64,000 nucleotides of DNA, taken from contig OZ220737.1 of assembly GCA_965116935.1 (NCBI GenBank), forward strand, positions 310,001 to 374,000, given 5' to 3'. This DNA comes from VXYL01 sp965116935. Its GTDB lineage: Bacteria; Pseudomonadota; Gammaproteobacteria; Pseudomonadales; Azotimanducaceae. The notes beneath the pieces were generated by a model. That model was not told the origin of the DNA, ran no database searches, and saw nothing but the letters and a program-made list of their open reading frames with translations. Both the position numbers and the translations under genes were made by a program. Shown in pieces: positions 38,252-45,967 of this stretch. Positions within the stretch are counted from its first letter, which is position 1; the number at the start of each line of letters is the position of its first letter.

Positions 38252-38875
38252 TTAGCGACTGGCGTTGGCGGCTGTGGGCTCGGCAGTGTCGGAAGACGAA
38301 GCGGGTTCTAGCGGCGCCGGGTGGACTGGCGGGAATAGCACTAGGACGTCTTTGGCCTCAGAGGGTTCCTCGCTGGGTGCTTCGCTGGCGGCATCGGCGG
38401 TGGCGGCGAGGGTGGCGGTGTTGGCAGCCACTTCGGTGAGGACTCGGCCGTCCGGCAGGGCGTCGCCCGGCGTGCGGCGAGTGACGGTGCCCTCGCCCTC
38501 CACCAACAAGGCCACGCGGCTGTTGGGGCTGGCGACGAGGCCCACGAGGCCCACGTTGTCGCGGTTCGGGTCTTCGCTGCCCGCCGCTCTGCCGGCAGCC
38601 TCGGCGGCGACCTGGTTGAAGGAGGCGCCCCCCCAGCGCTCGCTTTCCCGAAAGGCGGTGAGGTCTTCGCTGCCCGGGATGGTGGGGAGGGCATCGGGGT
38701 CCACCGGGCCCGTGGCTGCGGCTCGACTCGCGGAGGTGGTGTCGATGGGCCAAGCCAGCGCGATGAGCGCCACCACCGCAACAGCCCATATAAAGGTGGC
38801 AAGAGGGCGTTCGCGACCGGGTACCCCACGACGAAGCGGGGCCGAGAATGCGGCGGGGATGGCGAGTTGCGGCAT
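38252..38875 (-). CDS. GspC-like type II secretion inner-membrane protein
   Basis: The 207-residue protein has a short cytoplasmic N terminus and one membrane segment (about residues 27-43, FIWAVAVVALIALAWPI). Its periplasmic domain has the strand pattern NVGLVGLVASPNSRVALLVEG followed by RTPGDALPDGRVLTEV, as in the HR domain of GspC that links the inner-membrane platform to the secretin. Its place directly before gspD supports the call. The C-terminal PDZ domain of longer GspC proteins is absent. Similarity is weak, so the name rests partly on context. Confidence 0.65.
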   Translation of the reverse strand: MPQLAIPAAFSAPLRRGVPGRERPLATFIWAVAVVALIALAWPIDTTSASRAAATGPVDPDALPTIPGSEDLTAFRESERWGGASFNQVAAEAAGRAAGSEDPNRDNVGLVGLVASPNSRVALLVEGEGTVTRRTPGDALPDGRVLTEVAANTATLAATADAASEAPSEEPSEAKDVLVLFPPVHPAPLEPASSSDTAEPTAANASR

Positions 38876-38954
38876 GGGGCGATTCTACCAGCCTGTCGGA
38901 TTTCGGACGGCGTGCGGATGGGGCCCCAAGCGGGTGAACAAGGCGGGGCTTTGC

Positions 38955-39060
38955 AGCGAAGGCATTCTGCCTTCCCTGCGCGCCTCTTGGCGCGCTGATC
39001 CCGACTTGCCATGAGAAAGGCGCCTCTCGGCGCCAGGGAAGGCAGAATGCCTTCCCTCCA
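38955..39060. repeat. Inverted hairpin repeat (GAAGGCATTCTGCCTTC type)
   Basis: GAAGGCATTCTGCCTTCCCT at 38958 and AGGGAAGGCAGAATGCCTTC at 39035 are inverted copies around GCGCC..GGCGC hairpins. The same unit is found at 62017-62128 and in part at 54860. It lies between the divergent gspC and nuclease genes. Confidence 0.8.
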
Positions 39061-39220
39061 AAGGCCTGCCCATCACAAGTCCGACAGGCTGCTAGCGTTC
39101 GGACAACATTGGCGTGTCGCCGGGCTTCGCGTGCCCGGGTTCTGTGCGAGATTTCGGAAAGTCCTGTGCGACTTCGGCTCGGCGCCGCTTTGCGTCTTTT
39201 CTTTGCGCCATCTTTGTGGC

Positions 39221-40261
39221 ATGGATCAGGACGCTGCATGGACGAGGCTGTTCGGCCAGCCCGTTTTCTCCCGCGGCTTGTTCCGGCTGGCGATGCCGGG
39301 ATTGGTGCGCTGGCTGGATTTCTCCACCTTGGAGGAGGTGTCGACGCGGTGGGCAATGGCCAAGGCGGACGATGCCCCCCGGCTGTACACGGTCGGGGGG
39401 TACACGCCACGTACAGGGGACCGGGCGTGGCGGGTGGGCTATGGCGACGACTCCGGGCGCTCGGTGCTGATGCCGACCGAGTTTCAATCCGACACCGACG
39501 CCGACATGGATTTGCGGAGCCGCGAGTACGGGCTGCTTGGCTATCAGGCGGCGAAGCGCTGGCAGCCCGACCGGGATGGGTCGGTGCGGCTCGTGCCGGT
39601 GGTGATCTACTCGGGCGGGCCGAAGTGGGCGGCTTCCTATCCCGGTTGGGCTCAGCCTCACGCCCGCGTGACGGCCACGGGCGAGCCCTGGCTCGAGGCG
39701 CGGACATCGTGCGTTTTGCTTGACGCAGACTCGTGCGGCGGCGACGATTTCGAAAGGCGAGGCAACCTCGTGGCAGCGCTCTTGCGGATGAACGTGCTCA
39801 CCGAGCTCGATGCCACGGTGGAGGTGCTCACCGCCATGGCACGCTGGCTGCGACGGGCGTTGCCGCCGGAGCGCGCACGTATGGCGATCCACGAACTGGT
39901 GGATTGGTGGGCGGTTTGCTCGAAGCACGCGGTGGCGGCGGAACAGGTGGAGCGTGTTCGTGGAACGCTGGCTCAAGGAGGAAGCGACGACATGATGGCT
40001 TTGGCACGAACGGCCAGGGAGTGGCCGCGGATTTGGCGGGAAGAGGGCCGGGAAGAGGGCCGCAGGGATGGGCAGGTAGAGCTTCTGCAGGCCCACGCCG
40101 CACAGAAGTTCGGCGCCGCGACGGCGACGGCTCTTGCCGAGCGGCTTAAGCGCGTTGCAGACGCCAGTGCCTTCGTGGAAGTCAACAGGTGGATATGGGA
40201 GTGCGACGACGCCTCGGAACTGCTCGCGCGGGTCGACGGGCTGCCGCCGGTGCGGGGCTAG
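39221..40261 (+). CDS. Rpn/PD-(D/E)XK-type nuclease-like protein with DUF4351-like tail
   Basis: The 346-residue protein has the layout of recombination-promoting nuclease (Rpn) proteins. A core contains YTVGGYTPRTG, PTEFQSDTDADMDLRSREYG (putative Glu-x-Gln motif) and VRLVPVVIYSGGPKW. A charged helix (REEGREEGRRDGQVELLQAH) and a C-terminal AQKFGAATATALAERLKRVADASAF.. domain follow. The ATG at 39221 is preferred over an upstream frame that begins in a repeat. It is inserted between gspC and gspH, breaking the secretion operon. Rpn proteins are linked to DNA mobility or phage defence in other bacteria. Confidence 0.75.
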   Translation: MDQDAAWTRLFGQPVFSRGLFRLAMPGLVRWLDFSTLEEVSTRWAMAKADDAPRLYTVGGYTPRTGDRAWRVGYGDDSGRSVLMPTEFQSDTDADMDLRSREYGLLGYQAAKRWQPDRDGSVRLVPVVIYSGGPKWAASYPGWAQPHARVTATGEPWLEARTSCVLLDADSCGGDDFERRGNLVAALLRMNVLTELDATVEVLTAMARWLRRALPPERARMAIHELVDWWAVCSKHAVAAEQVERVRGTLAQGGSDDMMALARTAREWPRIWREEGREEGRRDGQVELLQAHAAQKFGAATATALAERLKRVADASAFVEVNRWIWECDDASELLARVDGLPPVRG

Positions 40262-40301
40262 AGAGACCCTCGCTTCGAGTTCGGGCGTGACCTTCTTCTT
40301 G

Positions 40302-40865
40302 GTGCGAGCTGCGTCCGGGAACGCCCGCCGAGACCTCCTGCAGGGCGGCTTCACGCTGGTTGAGGTGATGGTGGTGCTGGCGCTGCTCGCGTTGCTGGCG
40401 GGGTTGGCGGTGCCGAATCTGTTGCGGCTCTATGAGGGGTTTGAGCGGGCGACTGAGCGCGGGCGGATTCTGGATCAGGTGGCGGGGCTCGGTGAGCGGG
40501 CAATGCTCGAGGGCGCTGGGCTCGTGCTGCTTGGGAGTGATCCGACCGACGATGGCGAGCTGCCGGGGAGATTTTCGCATTACCGGAAGCTGCGGCCGGA
40601 TGTGGCGGAAGGCTGGTGGGTTGTAGTCGCTCCGCCGCTGGTGGTTCATGCCAACGGGGCTTGTCTTGGCGCGGTGGTGGAGTTGGGCGAAGGCGAACGG
40701 CACGTGGCCGCCGGAGAGGTCGTGGAGTTGCGGGCGCCGCATTGTCGGATTGGAGGCGTCCCGACACACAAACATTTCGTCCTACACGGCCGTGGGACAT
40801 CTCTCACGCACGCCCGCACGTCAACACTTCGGTTTGCTCGGGTCTCGCCGGCGGGGAGTGCGTGA
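40302..40865 (+). CDS. gspH: Type II secretion minor pseudopilin GspH, 3' end running into a repeat
   Basis: The 187-residue prepilin has leader MRAASGNARRDLLQG and the cleavage site G^FTLVEVMVVLALLALLAGLA with Glu at position 5 of the mature protein. GspH is a tip pseudopilin. The GTG at 40302 gives a normal leader length. After residue 153 (RAPHCRIGG) the frame enters the inverted GTAG element. The last about 34 residues (VPTHKHFVLHGRGTSLTHAR and on to SPAGSA) are encoded by it. The stop TGA lies 3 bases before the GspI start. The original C terminus seems lost or replaced. Confidence 0.85.
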   Translation: MRAASGNARRDLLQGGFTLVEVMVVLALLALLAGLAVPNLLRLYEGFERATERGRILDQVAGLGERAMLEGAGLVLLGSDPTDDGELPGRFSHYRKLRPDVAEGWWVVVAPPLVVHANGACLGAVVELGEGERHVAAGEVVELRAPHCRIGGVPTHKHFVLHGRGTSLTHARTSTLRFARVSPAGSA

Positions 40866-40908
40866 GAGATGTCGCACGGCCGTGTAGGACGAAATGTTTG
40901 TGTGTCGG
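40760..40908. repeat. Inverted pair of GTAG repeats between gspH and gspI
   Basis: The 149-bp element has arms of about 52 bp (CCCGACACACAAAC at the left to its inverse at 40908) with one mismatch. A 45-base loop carries GCGGGGAGTG, a Shine-Dalgarno-like site. The right arm contains the gspI ATG and the 14 codons of its leader. In RNA the arms could form one long hairpin that buries the start codon. Confidence 0.9.
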
Positions 40909-41462
40909 GGGGCTTCACGCTGCTCGAGGCGGTGGTGGCGCTGGCGATCTTCTCTGCTGGCGCGATGGCGCTGTATGGACTGTTCAACACCAATCTGATC
41001 ACGCTGTCGCGGGCGCACGAGACGATGGATCAGGCGCCGTATGTGGATTACGCCATCGACTATCTCTCGGCGGTGAACCCGCGCCTACGCCCCGAGGGGC
41101 AGGTGGACCTCGGCGGCTTCGACGTGACCTGGACGGCAACGCTGGTGGAGCCGGTGCGGCAGAGCCAGAACGGCAACGGCTTCATGGGCAACTTCGAGGT
41201 CGGGCTCTATGAGGTGGCATTCGAGGTTCGGGTGCTCGATCTCGGCGCCGCAGGGCTGGCGGCCAGGGCGACTTCGCTTGGCGTGTATCGAGTGCGGCTG
41301 GTGGGGTTTGAGAAGGTGCGAGGGCTGGAGGCGTCCCGACACACAAACATTTCGTCCTACACGGCCGTGGGACATCTCTCACGCACGCCCGCACGTCAAC
41401 ACTTCGGTTTGCTCGAGTCTCGCCGGCGGGGAGTGCGTGAGAGATGTCCCACGGCCGTGTAG
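40869..41462 (+). CDS. gspI: Type II secretion minor pseudopilin GspI with repeat-encoded leader
   Basis: The 197-residue prepilin reads MSHGRVGRNVCVSG^GFTLLE; cleavage is expected after the second Gly, leaving Phe first and Glu fifth. The hydrophobic helix AVVALAIFSAGAMALYGLF and the rest (AHETMDQAPYVDYAIDYLSA) are typical GspI. The first 14 codons are the right arm of the GTAG element. GGGGAG lies 10 bases before the ATG. From about residue 155 (EASRHTNISSYTAVGH) the frame enters the next element, so the C-terminal 44 residues are also repeat-derived. Confidence 0.87.
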   Translation: MSHGRVGRNVCVSGGFTLLEAVVALAIFSAGAMALYGLFNTNLITLSRAHETMDQAPYVDYAIDYLSAVNPRLRPEGQVDLGGFDVTWTATLVEPVRQSQNGNGFMGNFEVGLYEVAFEVRVLDLGAAGLAARATSLGVYRVRLVGFEKVRGLEASRHTNISSYTAVGHLSRTPARQHFGLLESRRRGVRERCPTAV

Positions 41463-41484
41463 GACGAAATGTTTGTGTGTCGGG
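41335..41484. repeat. Inverted pair of GTAG repeats between gspI and gspJ
   Basis: The 150-bp element is nearly the same as that at 40760-40908. Both arms and the loop (AACACTTCGGTTTGCTCGAG) are present. It ends in the codons for a prepilin leader and TGGCTTCTCGCT. Confidence 0.9.
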
Positions 41485-41557
41485 TGGCTTCTCGCTAACG
41501 CACGCCCGCACGTCAACACTTCGGTTTGCTCAAGTCTCGCCGGCGGGGAGTGCGTGA
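41444..41557 (+). CDS. Short open frame: first, abortive copy of the GspJ leader
   Basis: The frame reads MSHGRVGRNVCVSGGFSL and then, instead of LEVMVVL, continues THARTSTLRFAQVSPAGSA and stops, 37 residues. It arises from a 117-bp tandem duplication (41444 against 41561) of the element's right part plus the first codons of mature GspJ. It is probably a by-product, though its position before gspJ could couple translation. Confidence 0.5.
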   Translation: MSHGRVGRNVCVSGGFSLTHARTSTLRFAQVSPAGSA

Positions 41558-41560
41558 GAG

Positions 41561-42157
41561 ATGTCCCACGGCCGTGTAGGACGAAATGTTTGTGTGTCGG
41601 GTGGCTTCTCGCTCCTCGAAGTGATGGTGGTGCTGACGATCACCGCCCTCTTGTCCGCACTGGTGGCGCAGGCACTGGGGCTCTTTGGGGCGCGCTACGA
41701 GTCGCTCAGGCGGCTGGAGGCCCAGACCACGCAGCAGGCGCTGCCGCGCAACTGGTTTGCCACCACGGTGCGGGGGCTCCTGCCCTATCGGATCGAAGCG
41801 CGGCGCTTCGTCGGCGATGGGGGTGCGTTCCGGGGCTTCACCACCGAGTCGCTCGGCAGCGAGCCCGGCTTGCCGGTGGCGGCGAGTTGGCAGATCGAGC
41901 GCAATGGCGAGCGTTCGGTGGTGTCGTATCACGAGGAGGGGGGGCTCGCCTGGCAGGTGCTCGTGGTCGATGCCCCGGCGGCATTTCAATACGCCGACGC
42001 GGCGCTCGTCTGGCGCAACGCGTGGCCGGTGGAGGAGCTGCCGTTCGAGCATGTTCCGACGCTGGTGCGGTTGGTGACGATTGAGGGCAAGACGCTTTGG
42101 CTGGGGCGGCTCAGGGCGTATCCGGAGGCGATTCCGCATCCCGAGGATTTCTCGTGA
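41561..42157 (+). CDS. gspJ: Type II secretion minor pseudopilin GspJ with repeat-encoded leader
   Basis: The 198-residue prepilin reads MSHGRVGRNVCVSG^GFSLLE, then VMVVLTITALLSALVAQALG. The GspJ-type body has FGARYESLRRLEAQTTQQAL and LPYRIEARRF. The leader is identical to that of GspI because both are encoded by copies of the same GTAG element. GGGGAG stands 10 bases before the ATG. The stop overlaps the gspK GTG (GTGA). Confidence 0.88.
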   Translation: MSHGRVGRNVCVSGGFSLLEVMVVLTITALLSALVAQALGLFGARYESLRRLEAQTTQQALPRNWFATTVRGLLPYRIEARRFVGDGGAFRGFTTESLGSEPGLPVAASWQIERNGERSVVSYHEEGGLAWQVLVVDAPAAFQYADAALVWRNAWPVEELPFEHVPTLVRLVTIEGKTLWLGRLRAYPEAIPHPEDFS

Positions 42158-43431
42158 AGAGGCGGGCTTTGTTCGGGGCTGGCGCCTTGTTGACGTTGTC
42201 TGGAACGGTCGGTGTGGGGGCTTTGTTTTGGCTCCGCTGCGTGCGCGCCTGGCGGCGCGCTTCGGAGGGCAGGATGCCCTCCGTCCCTCCGAGACCGTCG
42301 CTTGCAGGGGCTGTTTCGCTTGGTACTTGCCGACGGGGTTTCGCCTTAGTTGCGGTGCTTTGGGTCTTGGCGGCGCTCGGGCTGGTGGCGGTCTATGTGG
42401 ACGGGTTGGTGGGGTCGCGGGTGGATCGGGCGATGGCTGCCCGGGAAGGCATCGCTCGCAAGTTGGATCGGATTGGCACGCACAACACCGTCGTCTATCT
42501 CGCGGTGGCGGGGAGGACGAACCACCGGGCGTTGGTGTTGGAGCGGCGGCAACGTTTTACGGACGACATTGCGGAGAACGAGTTCCTGCCGGCGGGAGAC
42601 GGCGAGCTTTTGCTCACCGGCAAAGCCTACGCTGGGCTTGGGGACATGCACTTCTCGGTGCAGGACGAGACCGGGCTTGGGGCCCTGAACCTGCCCCATG
42701 CGCCGATGTTCGGTGCGGCGCTCGAGCATCTGGGGGTGTCGCCGCTCGGCGTGCGGCGGCTGGCAGCGCGGGTGCGCGACTACATCGACCTCGATGCCGA
42801 CCTCAGCGTCAGCGGGGCGGAGATCCTAGCCTATCGCCGTCGCAACCTCCCGCCGCCGCCGAACTGGATCATGCTGGCGCCGCTCGAAATCAAGCGCGTG
42901 TTCGGTGCCGCCGAAGCCATCGCGCCCGAACAGTGGGAGCCCTTGCGGGGGCTGGTTTCCACCCGCTCGGCGGGGTACAACTTCAACACCATGCACCCCG
43001 ATGTGCTCGCGGGCCTGCTACGCTTGCCGCCGGAGCAAGTGGACGCGGTGCTGAAGGCGAGGGCGACAGGCCCGATCAACCGCGCCGATCAGGTGGCGTC
43101 GCTCACGGGCCGACATCTCGACATCAGCGACGAGGACATCCTCACCGCGCCGTCGAGCTTCCTGCGCGTGGCGGTGTGGCCAAAGGGAGGCGGGGCGCGC
43201 TCGGTGGCTGGCATCCACCTTACCTTGCAGGGAGATGTGGTGCCTTGGCGCACCGGCTATTTCTACACCGAGACGCTAACGCGCGCGCAATCGAGGCAAA
43301 CGGAAAGGGAGACGGAAGCGCCCGACCTGGGCGAGATCGATACCACCGCAGATGACGCTGCAAGACTTGCAACTGAAGTTCCGACGCCTGCTACGCCGCT
43401 TTTCGGCGCGACCTTCAGCGATTCAGACTGA
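42154..43431 (+). CDS. gspK: Type II secretion minor pseudopilin GspK with overlong leader
   Basis: The 425-residue protein has a prepilin-like segment RRGFALVAVLWVLAALGLVA, which lacks the usual Glu5 as in other GspK. The large globular domain has LGALNLPHAPMF and two helix-hairpin-helix-like parts. From the GTG at 42154 the leader is about 60 residues instead of 6-30. A hairpin repeat (GGAGGGCAGGATGCCCTCCG at about 42265) is inserted in frame and encodes the EGRMPSVPP stretch. A later start is not evident. It caps the pseudopilus tip with GspI and GspJ. Confidence 0.87.
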   Translation: MKRRALFGAGALLTLSGTVGVGALFWLRCVRAWRRASEGRMPSVPPRPSLAGAVSLGTCRRGFALVAVLWVLAALGLVAVYVDGLVGSRVDRAMAAREGIARKLDRIGTHNTVVYLAVAGRTNHRALVLERRQRFTDDIAENEFLPAGDGELLLTGKAYAGLGDMHFSVQDETGLGALNLPHAPMFGAALEHLGVSPLGVRRLAARVRDYIDLDADLSVSGAEILAYRRRNLPPPPNWIMLAPLEIKRVFGAAEAIAPEQWEPLRGLVSTRSAGYNFNTMHPDVLAGLLRLPPEQVDAVLKARATGPINRADQVASLTGRHLDISDEDILTAPSSFLRVAVWPKGGGARSVAGIHLTLQGDVVPWRTGYFYTETLTRAQSRQTERETEAPDLGEIDTTADDAARLATEVPTPATPLFGATFSDSD

Positions 43432-44434
43432 GGCCGGCGCCGAGGCGCTGCCCATGCGCTCCTTCCAGGCGCATTGGATCGTCGGCCGCGGCCTCGCCAT
43501 GTATCGCTGCCAGGACTTCAGCCGCGTGCCGCGCACGAGAAGGCAGGCGGCGGTGGCGTTGCAGGTTGGCGTATGGAGCCCGTTTGCCGACACCGGCTGG
43601 CGCTGCGTGTGGGCCGGCGGCAACGCCATGGTGTGGTTCTGGGACGCGGCCGACGTGAAGGTGCACGGAGAACTTCTCGACAAGGCCGCGCTCGAACGGC
43701 CGGCCACGGTGAGCCAAGTGCCGGAGCCGCTCTTTCTGCCGCGCGGGCAGGACGGTGCGCGCCTCGTGAAATGCCACGATGGCTACGACCTGCAGTTCTG
43801 GCGGGACGGGGTGCTGCTCGACTCGCTTTGGACTCGGCAGGAACCCGACGAACGCCGCATCGCGTGGTTCCTCGAGCGGATTGGCGAGACGGCGGACGAG
43901 GCGCTTCTGGTCGAGGCCGAGATGGCGCCGGAACCTTGGTCGCGCAGCGAGTCGCCGGTGGAGTGGCTGCGGGCGCGGGAGACGGCCATCGGCGTCACCT
44001 GCCTTGCCGTGCTGGCGCTGGCCGGTGTTTGGCAGGAGGCGCGCTATTGGAAGATGCGCCTCGCCACCGGCGGCGCGGCGGCGGACTTGACCCTCGTCGA
44101 GACCGACGTGCTGCCGCAGCTCTCGGCGCGGGGGGATTTCGTCAACCTAAGGCGGCGCAACGAGACCCTGGTGGAGCTCTTCGGCCAGCCATCGCAGGCG
44201 CGGCTGATGGGGGTGGTGGACGAGATTCTGCCGAGCGACACGGCGGTGTTCCGCGAGTGGCGCTTCGCCGAGGGAGAACTGGCGGTGGTGCTGGTGGAGG
44301 AAGCCGAGGAGGCGGTGGATCGGGTGGCTTTTGTGCGGGCGCTGGAGGCGCATCCCTGGCTCAGCGGAGTGCGGGCGGAGCAGGGCCGCCGACAGGGCGA
44401 GGTGCGCTTTCGCATGGAGGTCGCGCCGCGATGA
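43352..44434 (+). CDS. gspL: GspL-like type II secretion protein
   Basis: The 360-residue protein has a large cytoplasmic part, one membrane segment (about residues 210-226, ETAIGVTCLAVLALAGVW) and a periplasmic domain with LVETDVLPQLSARGDFV. This is the layout of GspL, which ties the ATPase GspE to the inner-membrane platform. The ATG shown overlaps gspK by 80 bases; the ATG at 43454 (MRSFQAHWIVGR) is an alternative. Sequence similarity is low and the call leans on order and topology. Its stop overlaps the gspM start as ATGA. Confidence 0.7.
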   Translation: MTLQDLQLKFRRLLRRFSARPSAIQTEAGAEALPMRSFQAHWIVGRGLAMYRCQDFSRVPRTRRQAAVALQVGVWSPFADTGWRCVWAGGNAMVWFWDAADVKVHGELLDKAALERPATVSQVPEPLFLPRGQDGARLVKCHDGYDLQFWRDGVLLDSLWTRQEPDERRIAWFLERIGETADEALLVEAEMAPEPWSRSESPVEWLRARETAIGVTCLAVLALAGVWQEARYWKMRLATGGAAADLTLVETDVLPQLSARGDFVNLRRRNETLVELFGQPSQARLMGVVDEILPSDTAVFREWRFAEGELAVVLVEEAEEAVDRVAFVRALEAHPWLSGVRAEQGRRQGEVRFRMEVAPR

Positions 44435-45015
44435 AGGCGCGTTTCGAGGCGCTTGTGGCACGAGTTCGGGAAGAGCTTGAGAAGAGCACGGTGGTGCGGC
44501 TGGGCGCTTGGGGCATTGCCGGGGTCATGCTGCTGTGGTTTGCCTTGACGCGCGGGGACGCGGTGGCGCTCGCGCACGCCGACTATGTGTCGGAGGCTCG
44601 GCGCCTCAACACGGCTACCGGCGCCTTGGACGACGGCGATTGGGCGTCGCGGCTGGAACGGGAGCGGGCTTTGGGTGCCGAGCTCGACGGGATGCTGTGG
44701 CAGGCAGACTTCGAGGGACACGCCCAGGCGGAACTCGAGGAGGCGCTGACGAGCATCTTCGAGCCGCTCGATTTGGGGAGGCGGCGGATTCGGATGGGGG
44801 TGAGCCAGCCGGCGCCGGACTTGCCCGGCGTGTGGCAGGTGCAGGCGCAGGTGAACGCCGAGTATCGCAGCGGGGCGGAACTCGCGGCCTTGCACGCGGT
44901 GGCGACGTATCCGCGCCGGCTAGCGGTGGAGCGGTTTGTGATCACGACCAACCCGCGCCGGATTGACGTGATCGTTTCGGCGTACTTCACGGGGTTTGGT
45001 GGGGACGGGGCGTAA
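44431..45015 (+). CDS. gspM: GspM-like type II secretion protein
   Basis: The 194-residue protein has a short cytoplasmic N terminus and one membrane segment (about residues 24-40, LGAWGIAGVMLLWFAL). Its periplasmic domain contains heptad-like helices (ARRLNTATGALDDGDWASRL) and a ferredoxin-like end. This topology and its place after gspL fit GspM. It is the last gene of the plus-strand run; no gspN follows, only repeats. Confidence 0.7.
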   Translation: MKARFEALVARVREELEKSTVVRLGAWGIAGVMLLWFALTRGDAVALAHADYVSEARRLNTATGALDDGDWASRLERERALGAELDGMLWQADFEGHAQAELEEALTSIFEPLDLGRRRIRMGVSQPAPDLPGVWQVQAQVNAEYRSGAELAALHAVATYPRRLAVERFVITTNPRRIDVIVSAYFTGFGGDGA

Positions 45016-45019
45016 AAGG

Positions 45020-45226
45020 ATGCGCGCCTTGCGGCGCGTGGGAGGGCGAGACGCCCTCCCCCCGTAGGGGCGACCCTTGTGGTCGTCCGTCGTGCCAAGC
45101 TGACGCGGTTCGTTACGCCTCGGGACGAGGAATCCGTAGGGGCGACCCTTGTGGTCGCCCGCGTCGGCCAAAGCCGACGCCGTACGTCACACAGATACGG
45201 GCGACCACATGGGTCGCCCCTACGAG
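45020..45226. repeat. Cluster of GTAG-headed hairpins (GGGCGACC-GGTCGCCC type)
   Basis: GTAGGGGCGACCCTTGTGGTC occurs at about 45065 and 45138. The inverse, GGGCGACCACATGGGTCGCC ending CCTAC, is at 45198-45222. A GGAGGGCGAGACGCCCTCCC hairpin is at about 45040. The last unit overlaps the end of the Uma2 gene. This fills the gap after gspM. Confidence 0.85.
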
Positions 45227-45822
45227 CCTTTGAGGACCTTGGTGACGTCGGCGGCGAAGTCGGGGAGGAGGGCGGAGGTTGCAGTGTCGCCGGGGTGGAA
45301 CTCGCCGTGTTCGGTGTAGGTGTCGCCGGCAAGGGTCAGGACGGTGATTGCGGCGGCCTGGGGGTCGACGATCCAGTACTCGGGGATGCCGGCTTCGGCG
45401 TAGTCGGCGCGTTTGGTGATGTAGTCGCGGTCGGGGTCGTCAGGGCTGACTACCTCGACCACGAGGTCGGCACCGGTCCAGTAGCGGTCGCTGCGGCGTT
45501 CGTCCTTTGCGTCCTGGAGGAGCAGCAGGTCCGGCTCGCGGAACTTCCCGGGGCGGATGTGCAGGCGTAGCACCGAAAACCGAACGATGCCGCCATGCGG
45601 AAGAATGTATGCGCGAAAGAGGTCGTTGAGGTATGTGAGGGCACCTTGATGCGTGTCAGTTGGCATCGGCAGTTTCTCAATGCAGCCGTCAGTGAACTCG
45701 ATGAACCGATTGCAGGAATCGGTCAGCCACAGGTAATCCTTCTCGCTCCAGCATCCTTGCGGGGGGCGGAGGTCGAGAAGAATGGCGTCAGCTTGCTCCT
45801 GAGTTGTTGCAGATGCGTCCAT
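45220..45822 (-). CDS. Uma2 family nuclease (secretion-locus copy 1)
   Basis: The 200-residue protein has RPPQGCWSEKDYLWLTD, REPDLLLLQDAKDERRSDRY, ADLVVEVVSPDDPDRDY (catalytic Asp and Glu region) and YAEAGIPEYWIVDPQ. The start at 45822 is chosen to align with copy 2. The second half, from GADLVVEVVSP on, is almost identical to copy 2, while the first half has diverged strongly. This suggests gene conversion or a mosaic origin. It is transcribed against gspM. Confidence 0.85.
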   Translation of the reverse strand: MDASATTQEQADAILLDLRPPQGCWSEKDYLWLTDSCNRFIEFTDGCIEKLPMPTDTHQGALTYLNDLFRAYILPHGGIVRFSVLRLHIRPGKFREPDLLLLQDAKDERRSDRYWTGADLVVEVVSPDDPDRDYITKRADYAEAGIPEYWIVDPQAAAITVLTLAGDTYTEHGEFHPGDTATSALLPDFAADVTKVLKGS

Positions 45823-45896
45823 GCCGGCATTTTCCATCACCGTATTTCCGGCGGCAAGCACACCCGAATCGTCGCTTTACGATGTTGCCGGTTGGC

Positions 45897-45930
45897 CCTG
45901 TTCCGGGACATAGCCGATGTCGGCGTTGTT
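45897..45930 (-). pseudogene. Short remnant of the gspG 3' end
   Basis: CCCTGTTCCGGGACATAGCC followed by GATGTC-GCGTTGT matches the end of gspG (residues NADIGYVPEQG) at 46621-46655. It lies upstream of Uma2 copy 1, as gspG itself lies upstream of Uma2 copy 2. It marks a duplication that carried Uma2 and the end of gspG together. Confidence 0.8.
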
Positions 45931-45967
45931 GCTCCCGTAGCGGCGTTTGCCGGGGCCGGAGTTGGGG

